Source: Pleionea sp. CnH1-48 (GTDB lineage: Bacteria; Pseudomonadota; Gammaproteobacteria; Enterobacterales; Kangiellaceae). From it: DNA of 64,000 nt. The DNA lies in the NCBI RefSeq assembly GCF_024124665.1, contig NZ_JAMXSB010000008.1:124001-188000 (forward strand), written 5' to 3'. Below are positions 30,501 through 37,855 of this stretch, piece after piece. The notes beneath the pieces were generated by a model. The model saw nothing but the letters and a program-made list of their open reading frames with translations, was not told the origin of the DNA and searched no databases. The translations under genes and the position numbers were made by a program. Position 1 is the stretch's first letter, and each line of letters opens with the position of its first letter.

Positions 30501-30517
30501 AACTGGTCTGATATCTT
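30501..30517. promoter_or_regulatory. Putative FadR operator upstream of fadR
   Basis: AACTGGTCTGATATCTT matches the FadR consensus AACTGGTCNGACCAGTT at 13 of 17 positions, with a perfect left half-site. It lies 41 bp before the preferred fadR start, where bound FadR would block its own transcription. Confidence 0.5.
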
Positions 30518-30693
30518 ACCTATAGTCCTAGCATAACTCTTAATCACTCAATTTAAAACTGCTTATGCAATTTTTATATCCATAGCACACAACACTGGGA
30601 AAATGCCTTAAAAAAGACTAGAATTCCTCAAGAGATTATCTATTTATATGAAATAAAACGAAAAATAACCACGTTTTCACAAGGAACAACACA

Positions 30694-32340
30694 ATGACCC
30701 AGTCATTTAGCAGCGCCTTACTGGATAATTTCCTGGGTAACGCGCCGGATTGGTACAAAAAAACCATCGTCCTCTTTTTGATCATCAACCCTATTATCTA
30801 TTTTGCCGCCGGAGACGCGGGCCCGACGATTGCCGGGTGGGCTTTAATTCTTGAATTCATTTTTACCTTAGCCATGGCACTCAAGTGTTATCCGCTACAG
30901 CCCGGTGGTTTACTAGCCATTGAAGCTCTGTTTATCGGATTAACCAGCCCAAGTACGGTGTATCACGAAATTCAGGCAAACCTCGAAGTAATCTTGCTCC
31001 TGGTCTTTATGGTTGCAGGTATTTACTTTATGAAGAACCTGCTGCTGTTCGTGTTTACCAAAATACTGTTAGGCGTTCGTTCAAAAGTTGTACTGTCCTT
31101 AATGTTCAGTGCAGTGGCAGCGGTTTTGTCTGCCTTTTTGGATGCGTTAACAGTGACCGCCGTGGTTATCTCTGTGGGTGTTGGCTTTTATGGGATTTAT
31201 CATAAAGTCGCCTCGGGGAAAAAATTCCACCACGACCATGATCACAGTGACGACGATCAGGTTGATGAACTCAACCGCGAAGATCTGGAAAACTTCCGTT
31301 CGTTCTTACGTAGCTTATTAATGCATGCTGCTGTTGGTACAGCGTTAGGTGGTGTGTGTACTCTGGTTGGTGAGCCGCAAAATCTTTTGATTGCCGGACG
31401 CGCTAACTGGGAGTTCTTTGAGTTCTTTATTCGTATGGCTCCAATTACTCTGCCCGTTTTCGTTGCTGGATTAATCACCTGTGCCGTACTCGAAAAAATT
31501 AAAATTCTTGGCTACGGTCAAGAACTGCCAGAAAAAGTCCGTGGCGTTATGGAAGATTTCGCTGAAGCGGAAGACGAAAAAAGAACTAAAAAAGACATTG
31601 CTTCTCTTTGGGTCCAGGGCTTCACAGCAGTTTGGTTAGTGATTGCATTAGGTCTTCATATCGCTCCTGTTGGCTTAATTGGTTTATCGGTTATCGTACT
31701 ATGTACTTCCTTCACAGGTGTAATCGACGAGCACAGCATTGGTAAGGCCTTTGAAGAAGCGCTGCCTTTTACTGCCTTATTGACAGTTTTCTTTGCCATC
31801 GTAGCGGTGATTGCAGACAACGGCTTGTTTACGCCTATTATCACCGAAGTATTGAAGATGGAAGGCACCACTCAAATCGCCATGTTCTATTTGGCGAATG
31901 GCTTCTTATCTATGGTGAGTGACAACGTATTCGTTGCGACGGTTTACATTAACGAAGTAGCCAAAGCAGCGCTGGATGGCACTATCTCTCGTGATACATT
32001 TGACATGCTGGCCGTAGCCATCAACACAGGAACCAACATTCCAAGTGTGGCAACACCGAATGGTCAAGCAGCCTTCTTGTTCTTATTAACATCGGCTTTA
32101 GCCCCACTGATTCGTCTATCTTATGGACGCATGGTGATTATGGCTTTCCCTTACACCATTGTAATGAGTCTGGTTGGCTTAGCCATGGTGTATATCACTT
32201 TAGAACCTGCCACCGAAAAAATGTATGAGAAAGGCTGGATTAAGCATCATAATCTGGAAACTCTTTGCGACAGTGTCGGCGGAAGCTGGGAAAATGATAA
32301 ATGTAAGCTGGACGAAAAGAAAAAAGCTGGCGGCCATTAA
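30694..32340 (+). CDS. nhaB: Na+/H+ antiporter NhaB
   Basis: 548-residue inner-membrane antiporter that expels Na+ in exchange for protons, helping pH and salt balance. It has about a dozen predicted helices. Family segments include the N-terminal [67 protein letters not shown] and [21 protein letters not shown] histidine/aspartate-rich cytoplasmic loop ([11 protein letters not shown], about 178-188) is notable. It is somewhat longer than the E. coli protein (513 aa), partly through a charged C-terminal tail ending in KKKAGGH. AAGGA lies 8 nt before the ATG. Confidence 0.97.
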   Translation: MTQSFSSALLDNFLGNAPDWYKKTIVLFLIINPIIYFAAGDAGPTIAGWALILEFIFTLAMALKCYPLQPGGLLAIEALFIGLTSPSTVYHEIQANLEVILLLVFMVAGIYFMKNLLLFVFTKILLGVRSKVVLSLMFSAVAAVLSAFLDALTVTAVVISVGVGFYGIYHKVASGKKFHHDHDHSDDDQVDELNREDLENFRSFLRSLLMHAAVGTALGGVCTLVGEPQNLLIAGRANWEFFEFFIRMAPITLPVFVAGLITCAVLEKIKILGYGQELPEKVRGVMEDFAEAEDEKRTKKDIASLWVQGFTAVWLVIALGLHIAPVGLIGLSVIVLCTSFTGVIDEHSIGKAFEEALPFTALLTVFFAIVAVIADNGLFTPIITEVLKMEGTTQIAMFYLANGFLSMVSDNVFVATVYINEVAKAALDGTISRDTFDMLAVAINTGTNIPSVATPNGQAAFLFLLTSALAPLIRLSYGRMVIMAFPYTIVMSLVGLAMVYITLEPATEKMYEKGWIKHHNLETLCDSVGGSWENDKCKLDEKKKAGGH

Positions 32341-32362
32341 TCAAACACTGGCATCATAAAAG

Positions 32363-32387
32363 AAGCGGCTAACTAGCCGCTTTTTTT
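32363..32387. terminator. Terminator after nhaB
   Basis: Stem AAGCGGCT / AGCCGCTT with a 4-nt loop, followed by a T run on the plus strand. The convergent SDR gene ends 15 bp further on. Confidence 0.92.
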
Positions 32388-32401
32388 GTGTCTGAATTTT
32401 T

Positions 32402-33211
32402 CTAAGATTGCGCTAACATTTTATTAAATTTACGCGCCATAAATTGATGAAATCGATTAGGAAACAAACGTCGAAAATGATGGGCAAGCCAGGGCAATCC
32501 ATCTGCCACAATCACTTCATCTCTTCCTTTATGAATTTGCTTAAAGCAGCGTTTCACAAACTCATCTACATTCATGCCTTGCTGAATATCTTCATCCATT
32601 TCACCAAAGGTTTGCCCCTCTCCAGTTAACGCATTAACGCTAACGTTGGTTTTAACAAACCCAGGACATACAACCACCACGCGAATATTCTCTCTCGATA
32701 ACTCAACCCGCAAACTGTCCATAAAACCAATCAAAGCATGCTTGGCGGCAGAATAAGCACAGCGATAAGGCGCCCCCAGTTTTCCAGCAATACTTGAGAT
32801 GTTAATAATAGTTCCAAATCCCTGTTTGCGCATAAGTGGCAACACTGCCTGCGTTAACGCAACGGTACCAAAAAAATCCACTTCCATGACTTTGCGAATA
32901 ACACTCTCGCTGGTTTTAACAGCCAGCGAACGCTGCGATATGCCACCATTATTGATAAGCCAATCGATGTGCCCATAGGATTGATGGAGCTCGCTACATA
33001 GCTCATGAAATGTATCTGACTGGGTCAAGTCGAGAGGAACGACCCTATGCCGCTCAGGTGACTGACAAGCTTGACGTACCGCTTCTAAATCCGCTTCAGA
33101 ACGGGACGATAAAATCAATTGTGCGCCCAGCTTATCAAGATGCAACGCCATCGCCCGACCAATACCTGAGGATGCACCAGTAATCCAGATAACTTTATCT
33201 TTAACTTCCAA
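32402..33211 (-). CDS. Short-chain dehydrogenase/reductase (SDR family)
   Basis: 269-residue classical SDR. The NAD(P)-binding motif is TGASSGIGRAMA at about residues 11-22. The N-N-G-G segment WLINNGGISQ, the catalytic Ser in INISSIAGKLG and the Tyr-x-x-x-Lys motif YSAAKHAL are all present. The C-terminal end is basic (FRRLFPNRFHQFMARKFNKML), suggesting weak membrane association as in DHRS7-like SDRs. AAGGA lies 8 nt before ATG. Substrate is unknown. It is the last gene before the dnaQ group, with 104 bp between them. Confidence 0.9.
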   Translation of the reverse strand: MEVKDKVIWITGASSGIGRAMALHLDKLGAQLILSSRSEADLEAVRQACQSPERHRVVPLDLTQSDTFHELCSELHQSYGHIDWLINNGGISQRSLAVKTSESVIRKVMEVDFFGTVALTQAVLPLMRKQGFGTIINISSIAGKLGAPYRCAYSAAKHALIGFMDSLRVELSRENIRVVVVCPGFVKTNVSVNALTGEGQTFGEMDEDIQQGMNVDEFVKRCFKQIHKGRDEVIVADGLPWLAHHFRRLFPNRFHQFMARKFNKMLAQS

Positions 33212-33315
33212 TGACTCGTTCCTTTATTATTGTAGGTATCAGGCGGCCAGCAAGCGAGCGAGCAGCCAACACCGCTGCACCTTGAAAAACGACGGGTATA
33301 CCGAGCGGCTACGGC

Positions 33316-34044
33316 TTAATTAAGCTTATCCCACAAAGACTCGCCACCAGCCGCTTTGCGAATAGTCTCTAACATCGCCGTATGATCCGATAACTCTTGG
33401 TCCGTTGCTCCAACGACTTTCAAAGGAACGGATCGCGTTAAACGGCGCACACCCAGCTCTTCTTTACCTTCGTTGAGATAATCTTGATGAGAAGACAAGG
33501 TCAAACTGGTTTGCCCTCCCGTCATCATCAAATAAACATCGGCTAAGATCTCAGAATCGAGCAAAGCGCCGTGTAGATCACGATGAGAGTTGTCGATGGC
33601 GTAACGCTTACACAAGGCATCTAGATTGTTCTTTTGTCCGGGATGTATCTGACGCGCGAGCACGAGAGTATCCAGCACAGAACAATAGTCGCTCATCACT
33701 CCCTTGCCAGCACCTAATGACTTTAGTTCCCAATCCAGAAAGCCAATATCGAAGGGGGCATTATGGATAACCAGCTCAGCCCCATCAACAAAGCTCAAAA
33801 AGTCGTCAACCACATCCGCAAAGCGCGGTTTGTCGGCCAGAAACTCATTGGTAATACCGTGAACTTCTATCGCGCCGTCATCAATCTCACGATCCGGTTG
33901 TAGGTACTGGTGATAATGTCGACCAGTCAAGCGGCGATTAACCAGCTCTACACAACCAATTTCGATGATCTTGTGGCCCTGTTCAGGCTCTAAACCTGTG
34001 GTTTCAGTATCAAGTACAACCTGGCGACGAACTTCTTGCGTCAT
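33316..34044 (-). CDS. dnaQ: DNA polymerase III epsilon subunit (3'-5' proofreading exonuclease)
   Basis: 242-residue DEDDh exonuclease that proofreads for DNA polymerase III. Exo I is VLDTETTGLEPEQGHKIIEIG, Exo II is VIHNAPFDIGFLDWEL and Exo III has HRDLHGALLDSEILADVYLMM, with the catalytic His and Asp. The tail is long enough to bind the alpha subunit. The ATG at 34044 was chosen because AGAGGG lies about 7 nt upstream; the upstream in-frame ATG codons (34062, 34095) lack this. In many relatives rnhA sits next to dnaQ, but here a YafS-like methyltransferase lies 89 bp upstream on the same strand. Confidence 0.97.
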   Translation of the reverse strand: MTQEVRRQVVLDTETTGLEPEQGHKIIEIGCVELVNRRLTGRHYHQYLQPDREIDDGAIEVHGITNEFLADKPRFADVVDDFLSFVDGAELVIHNAPFDIGFLDWELKSLGAGKGVMSDYCSVLDTLVLARQIHPGQKNNLDALCKRYAIDNSHRDLHGALLDSEILADVYLMMTGGQTSLTLSSHQDYLNEGKEELGVRRLTRSVPLKVVGATDQELSDHTAMLETIRKAAGGESLWDKLN

Positions 34045-34133
34045 GGTCAGCCCTCTGTTCATGGTCTTAAAATAGGAATATGGATTATGGTTCAACGCTT
34101 GTTTGGCAATGAGTATGTTGCCCGATCAAGGTA

Positions 34134-34889
34134 CTAGTTTTGTACTTTTTTTAACTCTTGATCCACCAGCTGACGCACGCCTGGTTCTGCAAAACGTGCA
34201 GGTACCAACTTTGAGTTGCGTGTCCAGCTTGGCCTGATTGGCGTGAGCGTTGAAACTTTCTTGCGGGCAATTATAAAGTAATGACTGGTAAAGCGCGATG
34301 CCAGAAGGCGGTTAACTCCCGAAAAAAGCCCTGGCTGACATCGTTGCCAATAGGAGCTTAAGCCAGAGCAGTCGTCGAGCGCGAATCCTAATAGCATCAA
34401 CCAGTCTTTGATACGTGCCATACCGATGAGCTGCTTTTCCAGGCATTTTTGTCGTGCGACGCGACATCCCAAATAACGCATCCCGTAGAAGCTAAAAGGG
34501 TTCACGCCGGACAGTATAATCTTGCCTTCAGGAATAATGACTCGCTCGGCTTCTCTTAATACTCGATGCGGGTGCGATACATACTCAAGCAGATGACTGA
34601 TCACCATGAAGTCAACGGAATCTGATGCAATAGGTAAACGGTGATAGTCGCACAGAATATCATTGTCGTTCGGCTTATCTTCGAGATGGAACCAATGGCG
34701 AATAGGTGAGCTACTTACATCCAGCTGTTTTGAAAGCGGCCCAAGGGTCAGACCATAATAACCAAAACTTTGCGGTAATTGTTGCTCCAGGTGGTACTGC
34801 ATGCACAAAAATGCCTTACGACCACCGGGCAAAGATTCCCAGTTTTCGGGGCCATTTGAAACTGTTTTTGCAGTTGCTAAGAGTGCCAT
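34134..34889 (-). CDS. yafS: Class-I SAM-dependent methyltransferase (YafS-like)
   Basis: 251-residue protein with a methyltransferase type 11 core. Post-motif segments LPIASDSVDFMVISHLLEYVSHPHRVLREAERVIIPEGKI and LSGVNPFSFYGMRYL are typical of YafS. The glycine-rich SAM motif is poorly conserved (YYGLTLGPLSKQL), as seen in some members of this group. It shares a 47-bp divergent region with gloB, as in E. coli (gloB-yafS). Substrate is unknown; a role in detoxification with GloB is speculative. Confidence 0.85.
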   Translation of the reverse strand: MALLATAKTVSNGPENWESLPGGRKAFLCMQYHLEQQLPQSFGYYGLTLGPLSKQLDVSSSPIRHWFHLEDKPNDNDILCDYHRLPIASDSVDFMVISHLLEYVSHPHRVLREAERVIIPEGKIILSGVNPFSFYGMRYLGCRVARQKCLEKQLIGMARIKDWLMLLGFALDDCSGLSSYWQRCQPGLFSGVNRLLASRFTSHYFIIARKKVSTLTPIRPSWTRNSKLVPARFAEPGVRQLVDQELKKVQN

Positions 34890-34936
34890 TTATCAGGATA
34901 CTACCGCTTAAGTATGAGCCAATATCGCCGAAAAAC

Positions 34937-35713
34937 ATGTCGACTTTTACCGTAGAGCCAATTAAGGCCTTCAATGATAACTATATATGGGCCTTGAGAA
35001 ATGATCGAGAAAAAAAAGTCACCTTGGTGGACCCTGGTGATGCCAATCCAGTCATCGACTATCTGCAACAGCACCAGCTGACTCTGGACTCAATTTTAAT
35101 CACTCATTACCACCGCGATCACGTGGGAGGAATCAAGCGCTTAAAAGCCATGTCTTCGTGCCATGTTTATGGGCCTTCTGCAGAGACGATTCCAGATCTG
35201 GACACCCCTCTGTGTGAACAAGATAACGTGGTTATTGAGCACTTACAAACCACTTTCCGCGTGTTAGATGTGCCAGGACATACCTTAGGGCATATCGCCT
35301 ACTATGCAGAGCCCGCCCTTTTCTGTGGTGATACATTGTTTGCTGGTGGTTGTGGCCGTATGTTTGAAGGCACTCCCCCGCAGTTTTTGAGCTCGCTTAC
35401 GAAACTGGCTAACCTACCTGCCGCAACCAAGGTTTACTGTGCACATGAATATACCCAGTCCAACTTAAAATTCGCTCAAGCCGTTGAGCCCGACAATGCA
35501 GAGCTTAAAGCCAGAATCTCGCAGGTCGAGCAATTGCGGCTAAAGGGACAGCCCACCGTTCCTTCGTTACTTGGAGAAGAATGCCAAACCAATCCCTTTT
35601 TGCGCTGCCAACAGCCATCCGTTGTGGCCGCTGCCGAAACTTTTTGCGCCGAGCCGTTGTCTACTCCATCAGCAGTGTTTGCCACCATACGCCGATGGAA
35701 AGATACCTTTTAG
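34937..35713 (+). CDS. gloB: Hydroxyacylglutathione hydrolase (glyoxalase II)
   Basis: 258-residue metallo-beta-lactamase-fold enzyme. It hydrolyses S-lactoylglutathione to lactate and glutathione in methylglyoxal detoxification. The metal-binding motif THYHRDHVGG at residues 56-65 replaces the usual THHHxDH with a Tyr at the third position, while the ligands are kept. Other blocks are VDPGDAN, DVPGHTLGHIAYY, LFCGDTLFAGGCGRMFEG and YCAHEYTQSNLKFA. The ATG at 34937 gives the normal length and N-terminus (MSTFTVEPIKAFNDNYIW). The longer ORF start would overlap yafS. mltD follows after 235 bp, the same order as in E. coli but on the same strand. Confidence 0.96.
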   Translation: MSTFTVEPIKAFNDNYIWALRNDREKKVTLVDPGDANPVIDYLQQHQLTLDSILITHYHRDHVGGIKRLKAMSSCHVYGPSAETIPDLDTPLCEQDNVVIEHLQTTFRVLDVPGHTLGHIAYYAEPALFCGDTLFAGGCGRMFEGTPPQFLSSLTKLANLPAATKVYCAHEYTQSNLKFAQAVEPDNAELKARISQVEQLRLKGQPTVPSLLGEECQTNPFLRCQQPSVVAAAETFCAEPLSTPSAVFATIRRWKDTF

Positions 35714-35948
35714 GGCAGATATATAGGTAAACAATAAATACAACAACACGCCCACAAGGCCTTGTCATCATCTGCACAGACCTCGTTGAAAGACTATAAT
35801 TGACTCAACAGACGTGCATAGAAAACCATTTGACACTCTTGTGAACAAAAAATAACATGAGCGCGCATATCTCAGGACCATTATTTCTGCACCAAGACAT
35901 GCAGAAACCGATATGTAGCCTCTTTCAACTGAATAATTAAGACGATCC

Positions 35949-37580
35949 ATGCGAAAACTCGTTGTTGCACTATCATTAGTATCCGTTTTATCAGGATGTA
36001 AATTAGCTACTCAGGCACCTGCAAAGCCCTTGCCTGAAGACTCACACACTGTTCCAGCTCAACAAACACAAGTCATAGTACCGCCCACAGACGCACCAGC
36101 CCAGCAACAACAATGGGTAGATGAACTGGAAATTGTCGAATCTCCTGTCACTTTTACTCAAGAACACACTGCGGCAGCTGACAATTTGTGGTGGTTGGTG
36201 CGCAGTCAAATGAAGCTGGCAACGCCAGATAACAAGCGTTTTCATTCGCAGCGCAGATGGTATGCCAGACACCCAGGCTACATAAAAAGAGTCAGTGAAC
36301 GCGCACGCCCTTACCTGTATCACATTGTTCAAGAGCTACAAAAGCGTGATATGCCCATGGAACTGGCCTTACTACCCATTGTAGAAAGTGCCTTTGATCC
36401 CTTTGCTTACTCTCATGGTCGTGCTTCTGGCATGTGGCAATTTATTCCAGAAACAGGTAAACGATTTGGACTTCACCAGAATTGGTGGTACGACGGTCGT
36501 CGTGATGTTTATTACTCAACCTTGGCTGCACTTGATTTTCTTCAGTATCTAGAAAAACGCTTTAAAGGCAACTGGCTTCATGCCATTGCGGCCTATAATT
36601 CCGGCGAAGGCCATGTTTCACGAGCCATTCGTAAGAATAAAAAGAAGAACAAACCGACTGACTTTTGGTCTTTAAAACTGCCAAAAGAAACCGAAGCTTA
36701 TGTGCCCAAACTATTAGCTCTGGCAGATTTACTAAGACACTACCAAAAAGAAAATCTAACCTGGGCTGCAATCCCTAACGAACCTTATTTTGCAAAAGTC
36801 ACTGTAGATTCTCAAATTGACCTGGCGATAGCCGCCGATATGGCGCAACTGTCCATGGATGAATTCTACACCCTGAATCCGGCATTTAATCACTGGGCCA
36901 CAGAACCTAAGCGCTCAACAGATATTTTGGTTCCAGTAGCCCATGAACAGCATCTAGTCGATGCCTTAGCCAAAGTGCCCGCTAATGAACGTATTGCCTT
37001 TAAGCGTTATGTGATCAAGCAAGGCGACAGCCTGCTCAAAATTGCCAAGAAATTTAAAACGACTCCAGCACTGTTACGATCTTCGAATGGTATCCGTGGA
37101 AATACTATTCGAGCAGGTAAAGCAATTTTAATTCCGACTGCTACCTATAAATCTGGCAACTACTCTAAAAGTTCAGAACAACGCTTAGCAGCCAAACAAA
37201 ACCGCAAACGCAAAGGCAACAAAACCACCATACGCATTCAGAAAGGCGATTCCTTCTGGACCTTATCACGCAAACATAAAGTCGGTATGCGTGAGTTAGC
37301 CGCCTGGAACAACATGGCACCTACTGACCCACTGAAGATTGGCCAAAAGCTTGTCGTGTGGAGCAAAAGTTCTAAAGCAGTTGCATCCACCAGTCGCATT
37401 AAAAATAAAACGCGAAAAATTCGCTATAAAGTGCGCAAGGGTGATTCTTTGGCACGAATTGCTAGCAAGTTCCGTGTAAGAGTTGCCGACCTGGTCAGCT
37501 GGAATAAAATTAATCCATCTCGTTATTTACAGCCAGGGCAAGCACTGACTTTGTTTGTTGATATTACTCGGCAGTATTAA
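35949..37580 (+). CDS. mltD: Membrane-bound lytic murein transglycosylase D with three LysM domains
   Basis: 543-residue outer-membrane lipoprotein that cleaves the glycan strands of peptidoglycan. The signal peptide ends in the lipobox LSGC (Cys17). The SLT domain (about residues 110-260) has LLPIVESAFDPFAYSHGRASGMWQF, with the catalytic Glu at about 146, and YNSGEGHVSRAIRKN. Three LysM peptidoglycan-binding repeats follow, beginning RYVIKQGDSLLKIA (about 356), IRIQKGDSFWTLSR (about 427) and YKVRKGDSLARIAS (about 495), separated by basic linkers. E. coli MltD has fewer LysM repeats in its 452 residues, so this is a longer version. The ribosome-binding site is weak. Confidence 0.96.
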   Translation: MRKLVVALSLVSVLSGCKLATQAPAKPLPEDSHTVPAQQTQVIVPPTDAPAQQQQWVDELEIVESPVTFTQEHTAAADNLWWLVRSQMKLATPDNKRFHSQRRWYARHPGYIKRVSERARPYLYHIVQELQKRDMPMELALLPIVESAFDPFAYSHGRASGMWQFIPETGKRFGLHQNWWYDGRRDVYYSTLAALDFLQYLEKRFKGNWLHAIAAYNSGEGHVSRAIRKNKKKNKPTDFWSLKLPKETEAYVPKLLALADLLRHYQKENLTWAAIPNEPYFAKVTVDSQIDLAIAADMAQLSMDEFYTLNPAFNHWATEPKRSTDILVPVAHEQHLVDALAKVPANERIAFKRYVIKQGDSLLKIAKKFKTTPALLRSSNGIRGNTIRAGKAILIPTATYKSGNYSKSSEQRLAAKQNRKRKGNKTTIRIQKGDSFWTLSRKHKVGMRELAAWNNMAPTDPLKIGQKLVVWSKSSKAVASTSRIKNKTRKIRYKVRKGDSLARIASKFRVRVADLVSWNKINPSRYLQPGQALTLFVDITRQY

Positions 37581-37592
37581 GCATCTCGCTTT

Positions 37593-37622
37593 GACAATCA
37601 GAGCAAGATTGCTCTGATTGTC
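37593..37622 (+). terminator. Long hairpin after mltD
   Basis: Perfect inverted repeat GACAATCAGAGCAA / TTGCTCTGATTGTC, 13 bp after mltD, with an effective 6-nt loop. It is followed by CCTCTCCC rather than T, so termination by itself is uncertain. Confidence 0.55.
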
Positions 37623-37855
37623 CCTCTCCCTTCAATCACTTTATTTTATACTTTATTCCTTAGTAACAGTCCCTCAATCCCCTTTTCACATTGCAAATAG
37701 TTAGAATGCCCCCATGAGCAGCACCAGGGTGATATTCAATGGTTCATCACATATTCATCTTTTCATAGCTAACGATTAAAGATACTCTTAAATCTATTTT
37801 TTAGCGTACAAACAGTAAGACCCCTTTAAACTCAATAATAACAACGAGGCTTGCT

